A DNA stretch of 64,000 bases from Bacillus mycoides (GTDB lineage Bacteria > Bacillota > Bacilli > Bacillales > Bacillaceae_G), in contig NZ_LXLV01000035.1 of assembly GCF_001757995.1 (NCBI RefSeq), forward strand, positions 186,001 through 250,000. Reading direction: 5' to 3'. This document shows positions 24,712 through 32,930 of this stretch, piece by piece. Position 1 is the first letter of the stretch. Each line of letters opens with the position of its first letter. Under the pieces are notes generated by a model. The model was not told where the DNA came from, did not search any database, and saw only the letters and a program-made list of their open reading frames with translations. A program made the translations under genes and the position numbers.

Positions 24712-26103
24712 AATTCAGCTTTACTTTATTCAGCTTTAATCTATTCATCTTTACTTAATCATTTGAGTTTCGAGTATAAAAAGAATACTCTCACTCTACG
24801 CATAAAAAGTTATAGATTAATAGAGAAGATCTTTTATATAAATAATCGCCGACGGCCCGCCTTTTAATATAGGTGCAATCGCCTATACATTTTAGGCTTC
24901 GGCCTTACGATTTATTTTGCGTTTCTTGTCTTACAAAAACATAGGCGCTCTAAATTTAGAACCTGGGTTAAAAACGGGCCTGTTTTAAAAAATTGCTGCG
25001 AAATTTTTTTACGGTTAACGAAATAACGCAAAATGATCGCCCTGGGTAAAATAGATTCGATAGACTGCGAAAACGGATTACGAGATTCGACGCTATTTCA
25101 CGTTATCTATCGATCTAATACAAATCAAAATTACTAGGAACGTGTTAGAAAGGTGTCATAGGCCTTAAAATAGATATACGTATATTTAACGAAGAATAAG
25201 CGAAGGATTTTCGAAGGAGATAGCGCAAAATTATAGTCGATAGATTCGACGTTACTTCGTGAGAGGCTGCGACAGTTGGCGCGCGATCTAACTACCCGAC
25301 TTTAAAAATTGTGCTCGCTATTTCTGGCCGCTTGCTGCTGGGGATATCGCTGGGCCTTTGGGGGGGATTGGCTGATTTTCCGATTCGGGATCGCCGTGCC
25401 TGGTCCGCTTGCTTCATTGCTGATTCAATTCGATTCGACTGCGACAACGAAACAAGAAAGACTTTTCTTCGCTGATTTCTTTCACGCAAAATAAGAATGA
25501 TTTAAACAAACGAAATCAATTACGATTCGATTGCAATTCGATTCAGTTACGATTGATCAAACTATTATATTAATAAGAAGAAAGAGCGCAACTAACTTCG
25601 AACGATCTTGATCAAAGAAGATCTCAACAAACAAAGAACAATTACAATTCGAATCGATTCGATTCGATAATATATTTTAATAAGAAGAAAGAAGAACGAA
25701 GAAAGATCCGCAGCTACTCACGATGATAGACAACATGATGCATTGCAGCAGCCTGCGACATGATAGCATACAGACATAAGCCCAGTTGCTGGCATATGAT
25801 AGAGCGTGACAGATACCCACCAGGCTTCCCAGTTGCTTCGAGAATGTTTTCTATTCTATTTCTAATACAGATATTCATATACATATACAACGTACTGTGC
25901 AGACTCGTACGGCCCCACGTGGTGGGCCATGATATAACGGGGATGTATGTCGGGCTATTGTCGATAGGTGCTGGCCTGTTGGTCGATACATATACGGGCC
26001 TGGTTATATATGAGCGTGTGCCCTGGTCCGCTGATAATGTGCAGATATATATGGGCCTATTCGTAATACAATGCGCATCCTGGTCGAATGTATGAATTTA
26101 GAT

Positions 26104-26189
26104 AAAAACGTACATTCATTTTATTGTTATTGTTGATGTGTACGCGTTCCTATGATATTCTATAAATATATTAAAAAAACGTACATTCA
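26104..26189. repeat. Direct repeats upstream of the small recombinase
   Basis: AAAAACGTACATTCA occurs at 26104-26118 and 26175-26189. Between them lies a degenerate inverted relative (TGTACGCGTT, 26139-26148). The layout resembles recombinase-binding sites such as dimer-resolution sites. Confidence 0.5.
26133..26161 (+). promoter_or_regulatory. Candidate promoter of the small recombinase gene
   Basis: TTGATG (26133-26138), 17-base spacer, TATTCT (26156-26161). It lies between the two 15-bp direct repeats, so recombinase binding could repress it. Confidence 0.35.
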
Positions 26190-26231
26190 GATCCTTATAA
26201 ATAGAGGCTTTATAATAGGAGGAAAAGAAAC

Positions 26232-26780
26232 ATGAATCAAATTAAGGACGTGCAGCCAATCCGCAGTAAACAACAAATAGAGGATATGAAGTGGGCTTTG
26301 AAACGTCATTGTTCTGAAAGAGATTACATATTATTCCTTATCGGTATTAATACGGGATTACGTGTCGGAGATCTTTTGAAGTTGAAAACATCGGATGTTA
26401 TTCGTAGAAAGATCGTAAAAGTTTCAGAGGGAAAAACAAAGAAAGTCCGTGAAGTTAATCTATTAAACATATACGAAGAAGTACAAGCCTATGCGAAGAC
26501 TAACGATAGTGAATGGTTATTTCCGTCAAGAAAAGGTGATAAGCCGATCACGACAACGCAGGCATATCGACAGTTACAAAAAGCCGCTGAATTCGCAGAA
26601 GTGGAAAGCATCGGAACTCACACGATGAGAAAAACGTTCGGTTATTGGTTCTATAAACAAACGAAGGACGTTGCGAAACTTCAAACGATATTAAATCATA
26701 GTCACCCGCAAGTTACATTGACTTATATCGGAATTACTAGCGAAGAAATTGAAAACGATCTGAATACATTCGTACTATAA
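26232..26780 (+). CDS. Small tyrosine recombinase (catalytic domain only)
   Basis: A 182-residue protein that is just the catalytic half of a XerC/D-like recombinase: first Arg in NTGLRVGDLLKLK, the Lys hairpin EGKTKKVREV, HxxR in GTHTMRKTFGYW, the late His in LNHSHPQ and the nucleophile Tyr in TYIGI. It has no core-binding domain, like many plasmid/phage-borne short recombinases. An ideal AGGAGG is 10 bases before the ATG. It may resolve multimers of the excised element, distinct from the 326-residue integrase at the right end. Confidence 0.85.
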   Translation: MNQIKDVQPIRSKQQIEDMKWALKRHCSERDYILFLIGINTGLRVGDLLKLKTSDVIRRKIVKVSEGKTKKVREVNLLNIYEEVQAYAKTNDSEWLFPSRKGDKPITTTQAYRQLQKAAEFAEVESIGTHTMRKTFGYWFYKQTKDVAKLQTILNHSHPQVTLTYIGITSEEIENDLNTFVL

Positions 26781-26783
26781 GCG

Positions 26784-26816
26784 ATAGGGCATCGAAAATA
26801 TATCGTTGTCTTTTTT
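26784..26816 (+). terminator. Terminator after the small recombinase
   Basis: An imperfect 8-bp stem (GGCATCGA with TCGTTGTC, one mismatch, one wobble) runs directly into TTTTTT. Confidence 0.55.
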
Positions 26817-27326
26817 GCACTCCCTTAGACTTCTACGGCCGACTATATTTCTGCATAATTTATTTTAACGATAGATTTCCGCCCCCCTGGTTTTTGAAGG
26901 CGGTCTTTCTTCGACCCTTTCCAGCTAGTATAAAGGCGAAAACTCAACGTTAATCTACCGTAATTCATGCGGAAATTTTTCTCTAAATTGTAAACCCTCG
27001 CAACCCTATTTACGTTCATTTACATGCGTCTGATGCTTAGAGGCGTAAGTGATTCGATCACTTTGCGTTGATTGATCGTATAGTTTACATTCCGATTCAT
27101 TTCGCTACACTTAACTATACTTTTATATAAACGGATGCATCTCCATATTTAATATTACGTTTAAATTAATTGATAACTATTCACTCCGCTACATTCGACT
27201 ACAAACAGTCGATTTCACTCAAAAAAAGTATATATAATTATTATAATACTAAGAAAAAATGTATAATAATTTTGAGCGGGAAAGCCAGTGAGCTATTAAA
27301 CTTATAATTAAAGGAGGTGAAATGAA
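26817..27326. other. Non-coding stretch before the membrane/FlgT-C-like cassette
   Basis: No gene seen. A CCGCC/GGCGG hairpin (about 26879-26911) with T-rich tail may be a second terminator. The last 80 bases are very A+T-rich, with TATAAT at two places, and probably hold the promoter of the gene pair starting at 27327. Confidence 0.45.
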
Positions 27327-27803
27327 TTGAAGCAGTTCTTAACTTTTATTTTAACTATATTACCTGCGTTTGCTGGAGTTCTAGGCTTCATTAATCCTTC
27401 ATGGAGCATTACTGTGAAGTTGCTCTTAACATTCATATTATCCACTGTTTATTTACTGGGAATAATAATATATTTACACAAAAAGCTAACTAAAGTTCAA
27501 AAAAGTTTCACTTCCTTAAATACTGAACTCACTCAACTAAAAAACGAAAAAGGGGATTCCGATAAGTCAATTGATAAGTATGATAATTTTGTACATAAAA
27601 GAAAGTTATTTATACATCATGACTTACCCGAGTTAGGTGTATTAATCACTGAATTTGAAGTTCATGTAAAAGATTCATACAGAGGACAGAAACATCAAGA
27701 ATTAAGAGTGCTTACAACGAATGTGAAAAGTAAAACAATTGAGGTAATAAATAAAGAAAAGAGGGATTTTGATGAGCAGTTATACAACATTCAGGGTAAT
27801 TAA
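27327..27803 (+). CDS. Two-helix membrane protein with cytoplasmic tail (cassette gene 1)
   Basis: A 158-residue protein starting at a TTG, 7 bases after AAAGGAGGTG. Two membrane helices (about 4-21 and 30-48) are followed by a short coiled coil (KVQKSFTSLNTELTQLKNEK) and a soluble domain. A minimal ATGAATTGA overlaps the TTG start. It overlaps the next gene by 32 bases, so they act together. No known family recognised; probably a membrane anchor or sensor for gene 2. Confidence 0.7.
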   Translation: MKQFLTFILTILPAFAGVLGFINPSWSITVKLLLTFILSTVYLLGIIIYLHKKLTKVQKSFTSLNTELTQLKNEKGDSDKSIDKYDNFVHKRKLFIHHDLPELGVLITEFEVHVKDSYRGQKHQELRVLTTNVKSKTIEVINKEKRDFDEQLYNIQGN

Positions 27804-28209
27804 GATTATTGATGAATTTAGCATCGTAATAAATGGTGGACTCAATGAAGATATTTCGATAGGGGATGATATTGAAATATTTTTAGAAGGAGATGAAATA
27901 TCCGATCCATTTAACGATAATAAAATACTTGGGACGCTTGACTTCATAAAAGATACTTTAAAGGTTACTGAGGTATATTCAGAATTTGCGGTTTGTCAAA
28001 AGGTAGTAATCGAAAAAATATACCACCCTTCCGCTCTTCAAAAAGCAATTTCTAATAGTGTAGCTGGAATTGGCGGAATGGCAGGAACTACAGAAACGAA
28101 GACACACATAGAAAAAATTGATATATATGAGCATGAAATATCAGGGAGAAAAACAGGAGATAAAGTTATAAGGATTGGTGATATAGCTCGAATCGCCCTT
28201 AGTGACTAA
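27772..28209 (+). CDS. FlgT C-terminal-like beta-barrel protein (cassette gene 2)
   Basis: A 145-residue cytosolic protein. The pattern IVINGGLNEDISIGDDIEIF, then EISDPFNDNKILGTLDF and LKVTEVYSEFAVCQKV is that of the FlgT C-terminal domain, a small beta-barrel here without any flagellar context. Start ATG at 27772, with GAGGG 6 bases upstream. The remaining part has a Gly-rich segment (SVAGIGGMAGT). With the membrane protein before it, this looks like a two-gene cargo cassette of unknown function. Confidence 0.65.
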   Translation: MSSYTTFRVIKIIDEFSIVINGGLNEDISIGDDIEIFLEGDEISDPFNDNKILGTLDFIKDTLKVTEVYSEFAVCQKVVIEKIYHPSALQKAISNSVAGIGGMAGTTETKTHIEKIDIYEHEISGRKTGDKVIRIGDIARIALSD

Positions 28210-28212
28210 GAC

Positions 28213-28236
28213 GGGACTTAATGTCCCTCTTCTTCT
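28213..28236 (+). terminator. Terminator of the two-gene cassette
   Basis: GGGAC-TTAAT-GTCCC hairpin right after the stop, followed by a pyrimidine-rich tail (TCTTCTTCTTTCC) instead of a pure T run. Confidence 0.55.
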
Positions 28237-28242
28237 TTCCTC

Positions 28243-28316
28243 TTGCGTATATCTCTTCATATGTATTTATATTATAGATTGCTTTTTCTTCTGTATCATC
28301 TACGCAATCCCCTTCG
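28243..28316 (-). pseudogene. Fragment of a sigma-like gene
   Basis: These 74 bases are roughly 85% identical by eye to 31883-31956 inside the intact sigma-like gene, at constant offset 3640. They encode a piece like DNTEEKAIYNVSTYEEIYA. No start or stop of its own: a relic of a second copy. Confidence 0.75.
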
Positions 28317-28375
28317 CTCGTCAATCTCATACGGCTAGTGGTGCAGTCGGGTTCCGTTCGCTAACATTTTCCGAC

Positions 28376-28585
28376 CTATACCACCCTATTTCGCCTAACA
28401 AGCGGACGCACCGCAGTCATGGCACCGTCAAACGTCCTCACCATTTTCTTCGCTAATTTTCTAGCAATTTCACTTTTACTTTCCACGGAATCATAAAGAG
28501 CGATATCTAAAATTACTCTATCTGGAGTACCGCCAGCATTTCGGAAAAACCCCACGCTAAGCAAAAAATACAATAAGCCGCCCAT
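28376..28585 (-). CDS. Small protein resembling the C-terminus of the sigma-like factor
   Basis: A 69-residue frame whose last ~45 residues (ILDIALYDSVESKSEIARKL and VRTFDGAMTAVRPLVRR) align by eye with the end of the 31680-32351 product (VLDAMIYAVENYDKVSERSV and RSFDSARGAVRGFKQRI). No ribosome site is visible before the ATG. Together with the fragment at 28243-28316 it probably comes from a broken and rearranged second sigma-like gene; the order of the two pieces is not that of the intact gene. Confidence 0.35.
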   Translation of the reverse strand: MGGLLYFLLSVGFFRNAGGTPDRVILDIALYDSVESKSEIARKLAKKMVRTFDGAMTAVRPLVRRNRVV

Positions 28586-28674
28586 ATGGACAGCTCATTT
28601 ACATAATTATCGTTATCAGAAGTTATTTTTAGATGATCAGTTTTGAGTTTTCACTATCTGCGTTTCTCAATTTT

Positions 28675-30015
28675 TTATATTCCCGCAGTTTCTAAAATCC
28701 GAGCTATTTTCACGTATGTGTCGACTGTATATGGAATTTCTAGTAATGGAATCCCTAATTTATTTGCATACTCTTTCTTTAATTTATCATGTATTTGTTG
28801 TTTCTTAAACTGTTCTTCACCACCAAAGTAATCCACAGCATAAAAATGTTGTTGTCCTTGGCATTCAATCAGATAATATGGCTCATTATTCTTATATACT
28901 ATAAAATCATAAGATAAAAGATTATTACCTATTCCAGTTAAATCAGCAAATTTTTTTTGACATTCATAATCAACACTATTTTTATACTCTTTTTTGTCAA
29001 AATATCTGACCACATCTTCTTCAAGTCGTGAATATTTCCAACATCCACATGATTGTATGTTTCCGCCTAACAAATGATTGTTCATAACAGTTGTTGAATT
29101 TCCACATTCACATGTACACAAGAATCTTACAATGCCTGTATTAGAGTTTTTAGCACGCTCAATAACAGTCAATTTGCCAAATTTACGACCTGTTAAATCA
29201 ACATAATGCGTATCACTTGCTACTTCATCTTGATAGCATCCACATGATTTTGTATGTCCTGATTTAAGACCGCCTGTACTAACAATAGCTTCTTTTCCAC
29301 ACTCACATTTACAAATCCAATGTAACTTATTCCATTTAGACGTAGCTTGTTTTATTACTATAAGTTTTCCAAAATACTGCCCTACTAAATTTTCAAAACT
29401 GGTAATCCCTGCTACTTCTTTGTGCAAACACCCACATGATTTTGTTGTACCATATTTTAAATAATGTCCTCTAGCTATTTTTTCATTACCACACTCACAT
29501 TTGCATCTAAACTGTGTATATCCGTTTTCATCATCTAGTTTTTCAATAACAACTAATCTGCCAAATTGTTGTCCTGTAAAATCAGTTCTTATACCTTTGA
29601 CTTTTCTATTATCCAATAGATGAACTTTCAGAGAACAATTTTTCCCGCAAGATTTGGTCTTACCTGTTGTAACATTAGACAAATAACATTCTACTTCATT
29701 GCCACAATCACAGCGAAATAACCACCTTGTTACACTATTTTTACTTTCTATTTTCTTAATACCAACAAGATTACCGAATCTCTCTCCACTAATATCTCTA
29801 CTGATTTTTTTTCTTCCATCAATTCTAGCACAACCACAAGAGAGAGTATGCTTTCTAGTTAAATTAAGAGCCATAACATCTGTTTCATTACCACAATCAC
29901 ATTTACAATGCCAAACAACGCGTTTGTTTCCATTTTTAGAAATATGGTCCTCGGTTCGATACATAACTGTTAATTTCCCAAATTTTTCACCTGTTAAATC
30001 TTTAAGTTTTGCCAT
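28675..30015 (-). CDS. Free-standing homing endonuclease, EDxHD (I-Bth0305I) type, with five zinc repeats
   Basis: A 446-residue nuclease. Five tandem ~65-residue units each read (D)LTGxxFGxLxVI, then W/F-x-C-x-C-x-CG and finally SCGC, a zinc-binding DNA-recognition repeat found in phage homing enzymes. The C-terminal ~110 residues (YDFIVY, YLIECQGQQHF, QQIHDKLKKEYA, PLLEIPY) fit the Vsr-like EDxHD nuclease core first described for I-Bth0305I. It presumably cuts a specific DNA site to spread itself. It stands alone, between gene fragments. Confidence 0.75.
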   Translation of the reverse strand: MAKLKDLTGEKFGKLTVMYRTEDHISKNGNKRVVWHCKCDCGNETDVMALNLTRKHTLSCGCARIDGRKKISRDISGERFGNLVGIKKIESKNSVTRWLFRCDCGNEVECYLSNVTTGKTKSCGKNCSLKVHLLDNRKVKGIRTDFTGQQFGRLVVIEKLDDENGYTQFRCKCECGNEKIARGHYLKYGTTKSCGCLHKEVAGITSFENLVGQYFGKLIVIKQATSKWNKLHWICKCECGKEAIVSTGGLKSGHTKSCGCYQDEVASDTHYVDLTGRKFGKLTVIERAKNSNTGIVRFLCTCECGNSTTVMNNHLLGGNIQSCGCWKYSRLEEDVVRYFDKKEYKNSVDYECQKKFADLTGIGNNLLSYDFIVYKNNEPYYLIECQGQQHFYAVDYFGGEEQFKKQQIHDKLKKEYANKLGIPLLEIPYTVDTYVKIARILETAGI

Positions 30016-30246
30016 TTCTGTACTTCCATTTCTTTTATATTTGCAATCTTTATGAATAACATTGTCGTCTTTTAGATGCTTTAAATCATTTTTGAATTTT
30101 ATGTTTCAACAGTTCAAAATTCGAAACTTAATTTTCATTTAATTTGATCATCTCAATATATCAGTAAAGTTCCACTCGTCAATCATACATCCCCCTTCTA
30201 TTCCACCAGTCACCAAAAATCAGTTCCCACCGCCTGTTGTAATGTG

Positions 30247-31347
30247 TTATTGTTGCGCACCCTTCTTCGCTTCTTGCTCTTCCATTTCCTTCATTTCATC
30301 TTGCCACTTATCGCCAATACCACCGCTAGGCGTATTCCATCGTTTTTCTTGACGTTGGATTCTTGCCTTTTCCGCCTCTGTTAGCGCTGGTGTACCATCA
30401 TCTAAAAGCACCGTGCCGTTTTCATCATACTTGCGGTTTGCCTCTTCTTCGCGTTGTTGTGCCTCTTTCTGTTTGCGGTATTCCTCTTCCTGTTGTCGCA
30501 GATGCCTTTGGTGCGCTTCTTCATCAATAATCTTGTCGCAGCCGTGCGCTTCTTGCTTCGTTTCATCGTGTCCATGTCCGCAATAATCGTTAGGAATAGC
30601 AGACTTCGCACTCTTTGCTGGTGTATCCGCCTTACTAGGTGCGGGCTTGTCAGTAGACTTCGTAACACCTTCGCTAGTCGTATCTGCTACGCGATTATTC
30701 TTAGGTGTATCCTTTTCCTTTTCCGTGTCCGCTCCTTGTCCGATGAATCCGCGTTTATTGTCTAGCGTCGTTTGTTTCGACTCATTAGCGCGGTTTATTT
30801 CCGTACGACGTGCGCCGTATAACTTCAATTCGTCGTCTTCGTGAGTGAAATACACTTCAATCTGAGTTACTATTCCGTTATGTTCGTACTCATATGTGTA
30901 CATTGTACCCTCCCACTTCTTGCCGTACTGTTTGATACGCATAAATGACGCATTACTAACATTTTTAGATAACGTTTCGGCGATCTTTTTCGGAGATATG
31001 CCGACTTTTAGCGATTTAAATGCGTCCAAAGATAAATTACCTTCCTCATTCGGCAGGTCAAATGTTAGTTTCTGCGGCTTCTTACCGTCAATTTTGATGT
31101 TAAAGTCAATAAGGAATTCACTGTTCTCAGATTCGCGTAATGCATTCAGTTCTTTTTCGACTTCCTTCGATTTCTTTTCGGCTTCGTACATTTCCTGCGC
31201 GATTTCTTTCGATGACTTTTCAGCATTGACTTCGTTAGACTGACTTTCGTTAGATTTACCTTCGTTGGAACCACCGCACCCACTTAATAGCGCCGTTGCC
31301 GTGATTCCTACTAACATTACTTTTTTAATTGATTTGTATGTATTCAT
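30247..31347 (-). CDS. Element-borne lipoprotein
   Basis: A 366-residue precursor with a signal peptide and lipobox LLSGC (Cys24), followed by Gly/Ser/Asn-rich linker, a coiled-coil stretch (EIAQEMYEAEKKSKEVEKEL), a central folded domain (~85-180, FLIDFNIKIDGKKPQKLTF) and a long disordered, Glu/Gln/Lys-rich tail with HxHxE-like residues (YCGHGHDE). It should be anchored on the outer face of the membrane. Possible roles are surface exclusion or adhesion; no family recognised. AAGGGGA precedes the ATG. Confidence 0.7.
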   Translation of the reverse strand: MNTYKSIKKVMLVGITATALLSGCGGSNEGKSNESQSNEVNAEKSSKEIAQEMYEAEKKSKEVEKELNALRESENSEFLIDFNIKIDGKKPQKLTFDLPNEEGNLSLDAFKSLKVGISPKKIAETLSKNVSNASFMRIKQYGKKWEGTMYTYEYEHNGIVTQIEVYFTHEDDELKLYGARRTEINRANESKQTTLDNKRGFIGQGADTEKEKDTPKNNRVADTTSEGVTKSTDKPAPSKADTPAKSAKSAIPNDYCGHGHDETKQEAHGCDKIIDEEAHQRHLRQQEEEYRKQKEAQQREEEANRKYDENGTVLLDDGTPALTEAEKARIQRQEKRWNTPSGGIGDKWQDEMKEMEEQEAKKGAQQ

Positions 31348-31473
31348 TATTTGATATCCCCTTCACTATGTCCAGTGCGTCAATTTCTCACGCATGATTA
31401 TTTTGAATGTATTCATGTATGCACCGTTCATCGAATAACAGACTTCCTCCGCCTTCTTTCTTAAATCGAACCT

Positions 31474-31683
31474 TTATACGTCCTCTTCTTCTTTCCTTTT
31501 ACTAATAAACTCGCCAACTCTAGCAGTAACAATCGATGCAGCTACCGCCATTGCAAACACTACCGCCAGTCCTCCTATAATGACGTTCCCTATTATCTTC
31601 GTAACTATCAAAAGTACGAACGCAACTATTAACAGAATTGCGGAAGGTTTCCGTCCCTTTTTTATTTTAATTTTTATCTTCAT
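31474..31683 (-). CDS. Small two-helix membrane protein
   Basis: A 69-residue protein with a lysine-rich start, two hydrophobic helices (about 15-32 and 34-55) and a charged tail (FISKRKEEEDV). Its ATG overlaps the stop of the sigma-like gene (ATGA), so translation is coupled, which suggests a functional link such as an anti-sigma or sensor role. That role is only inference from coupling. Confidence 0.65.
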   Translation of the reverse strand: MKIKIKIKKGRKPSAILLIVAFVLLIVTKIIGNVIIGGLAVVFAMAVAASIVTARVGEFISKRKEEEDV

Positions 31684-32351
31684 GCAATATCCCCCTTTCT
31701 AATATTCCTTTTGCGTATCCTCTGCTTAAATCCTCTCACCGCACCTCTAGCAGAATCAAACGATCTTCCAGTCCTTTCAGATAACAATCGGGAAACCGAT
31801 CTCTCTGAAACTTTATCGTAATTCTCTACCGCATAGATCATTGCATCCAATACCAAAATATCTGCTTCTTTCTCGCATAGCTTTGCGTAAATCTCCTCGT
31901 ATGTACTTACATTATAAATTGCTTTTTCTTCTGTATTATCTATGCAATCTCCTAACGTTTCCAATACGCTAGTATCTCCGATCAACGTTAACGCATCTCG
32001 CTTCTTTCCTCTACTTCCGCAATACTGTCGTACACTCTGATACAATAACCATTTTACTCGACTGTCAAAGTTCCCTCGATCTATATCAAACGTTCTGATC
32101 GCATATCTTATTCTACGGAAACAATCGTCTATAAAGTGTACTTCGTTGTTTATATCATGCCAGTTATCGTTGGCTAAGTTTTCAATCAACTGTATGTAAT
32201 GCGCTTCAATTTTTTCTACATACTTATTATCGCATATTCCAGTGTAATAATCTTCCACTTCTTTCTTAGCTAGTATCGCTATTCTGTTTAATGTTGCGTT
32301 TATGTCTTCGCCTTTTTTTGCGTATTGTCTTATATTAAGTCGTTTCTGCAT
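31680..32351 (-). CDS. Sigma-70-like RNA polymerase factor of phage/element type
   Basis: A 223-residue protein. The middle (IDDCFRRIRYAIRTFDIDRG, then WLLYQSVRQYCGSRGKKRD) resembles sigma region 2, and the end (ERSVSRLLSERTGRSFDSAR, then AVRGFKQRIRKR) a region 4 helix-turn-helix. I place the start at the ATG 32349-32351, 8 bases after GGAGG. Overlap with the downstream membrane gene suggests a regulatory pair. Partial copies of this gene lie at 28243-28316 and 28376-28585. It may switch on element genes; divergent sequence limits certainty. Confidence 0.55.
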   Translation of the reverse strand: MQKRLNIRQYAKKGEDINATLNRIAILAKKEVEDYYTGICDNKYVEKIEAHYIQLIENLANDNWHDINNEVHFIDDCFRRIRYAIRTFDIDRGNFDSRVKWLLYQSVRQYCGSRGKKRDALTLIGDTSVLETLGDCIDNTEEKAIYNVSTYEEIYAKLCEKEADILVLDAMIYAVENYDKVSERSVSRLLSERTGRSFDSARGAVRGFKQRIRKRNIRKGDIA

Positions 32352-32523
32352 GTGTAAATCCTCCACTTCTTATAGCTACTGTATTTCCCTCCGATATTCA
32401 GCTAACTTCCGCTAGTGACGTTTAATACCGAAATTATACTATTGACAAGCGGTGACACATCGACTAGCAAAGGCGAGGAAGTCGTAGGAAGCAGGGCGCA
32501 GTTTTCACCCCTATTCGCATAGA

Positions 32524-32554
32524 TAAAAAAATAACGAAGCGTTTAAACTTCGTC
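32524..32554 (-). terminator. Minus-strand terminator
   Basis: ACGAAG/CTTCGT stem (32533-32554) followed on the minus strand by TTATTTTTTT. It lies downstream of the interrupted frame 32593-32920 and upstream of the sigma-like gene. Confidence 0.7.
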
Positions 32555-32592
32555 ATAATTTCGTAGTTTCTATGTGAATAAGAGGTAAGGCG

Positions 32593-32920
32593 TTAACAAC
32601 TAGCGTCGGCTCGTTGTGTGAGGTTTTTAGTAACGCATTCCCCGTCCTTTACGATTTCTCGTAATATCGACTTTCTACACTACAAAACGTCCCATAGTGC
32701 GTAAATCTTTCGATACACCCTGTTACCGTAGTAACAACGTATTTCCACCCTTGCCGTACAATGCCCGCAATCGGCTAGACCTATACGACGCACGGGGAAT
32801 GATATGCGTTGGTTTGTATAGCGCTAGTGTTTGCGGCGGTCTAGCTCCCCTTTTACGTTTTTATAGCGGTACGGCTTCCGCTTGTTGACTTACCGCATCA
32901 GTACCTAAAAAAGACATTAC
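32593..32920 (-). pseudogene. Coding frame interrupted by two in-frame TAG codons
   Basis: From 32889 to the TAA at 32593-32595 one minus frame reads VNKRKPYRYKNVKGEL, RRKH, TAG, RYTNQRISFPVRRIGLADCG, HCTARVEIRCYYGN, IYALWDVL, TAG, CRKSILREIVKDGECVTKN to the end. It looks protein-like (a CxxC is present). An ATG further up (about 32918, MSFLGTDAVS) is in another frame. A terminator follows it. Most likely a dead small gene. Confidence 0.4.
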
Positions 32921-32930
32921 TAAAGACGCC

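Larger units (their letters stand above)
24712..26231. other. 1.5-kb non-coding zone rich in GATTCGA words
   Basis: No convincing gene on either strand. It holds many copies of ATTCGA/TCGAAT (about 25048, 25083, 25235, 25430-25440, 25520-25545, 25650-25670), two diverged ~80-bp units ending in TAATAAGAAGAAAGA (about 25500-25590 and 25630-25710), a GAGTA/TACTC hairpin (24770-24788) and an AGGC-ttcg-GCCT hairpin near 24893. Candidate uses are a partition, origin or transfer site. Confidence 0.55.

Noticed and set aside
25292-25494. Overlapping short frames on both strands
   Set aside because: No ribosome sites; open only because of local base composition.
25760-26095. 111-codon plus-strand open frame in the gene-free zone
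   Set aside because: No ribosome site, odd composition (many Tyr, Cys, Trp), lies within repeat-rich non-coding sequence.
28202-28456. 84-codon plus-strand frame after the cassette
   Set aside because: Runs through the terminator and antisense to sigma-like fragments; no ribosome site.
32697-32888. 63-codon plus-strand frame
   Set aside because: No ribosome site; the minus strand carries the more protein-like interrupted frame.
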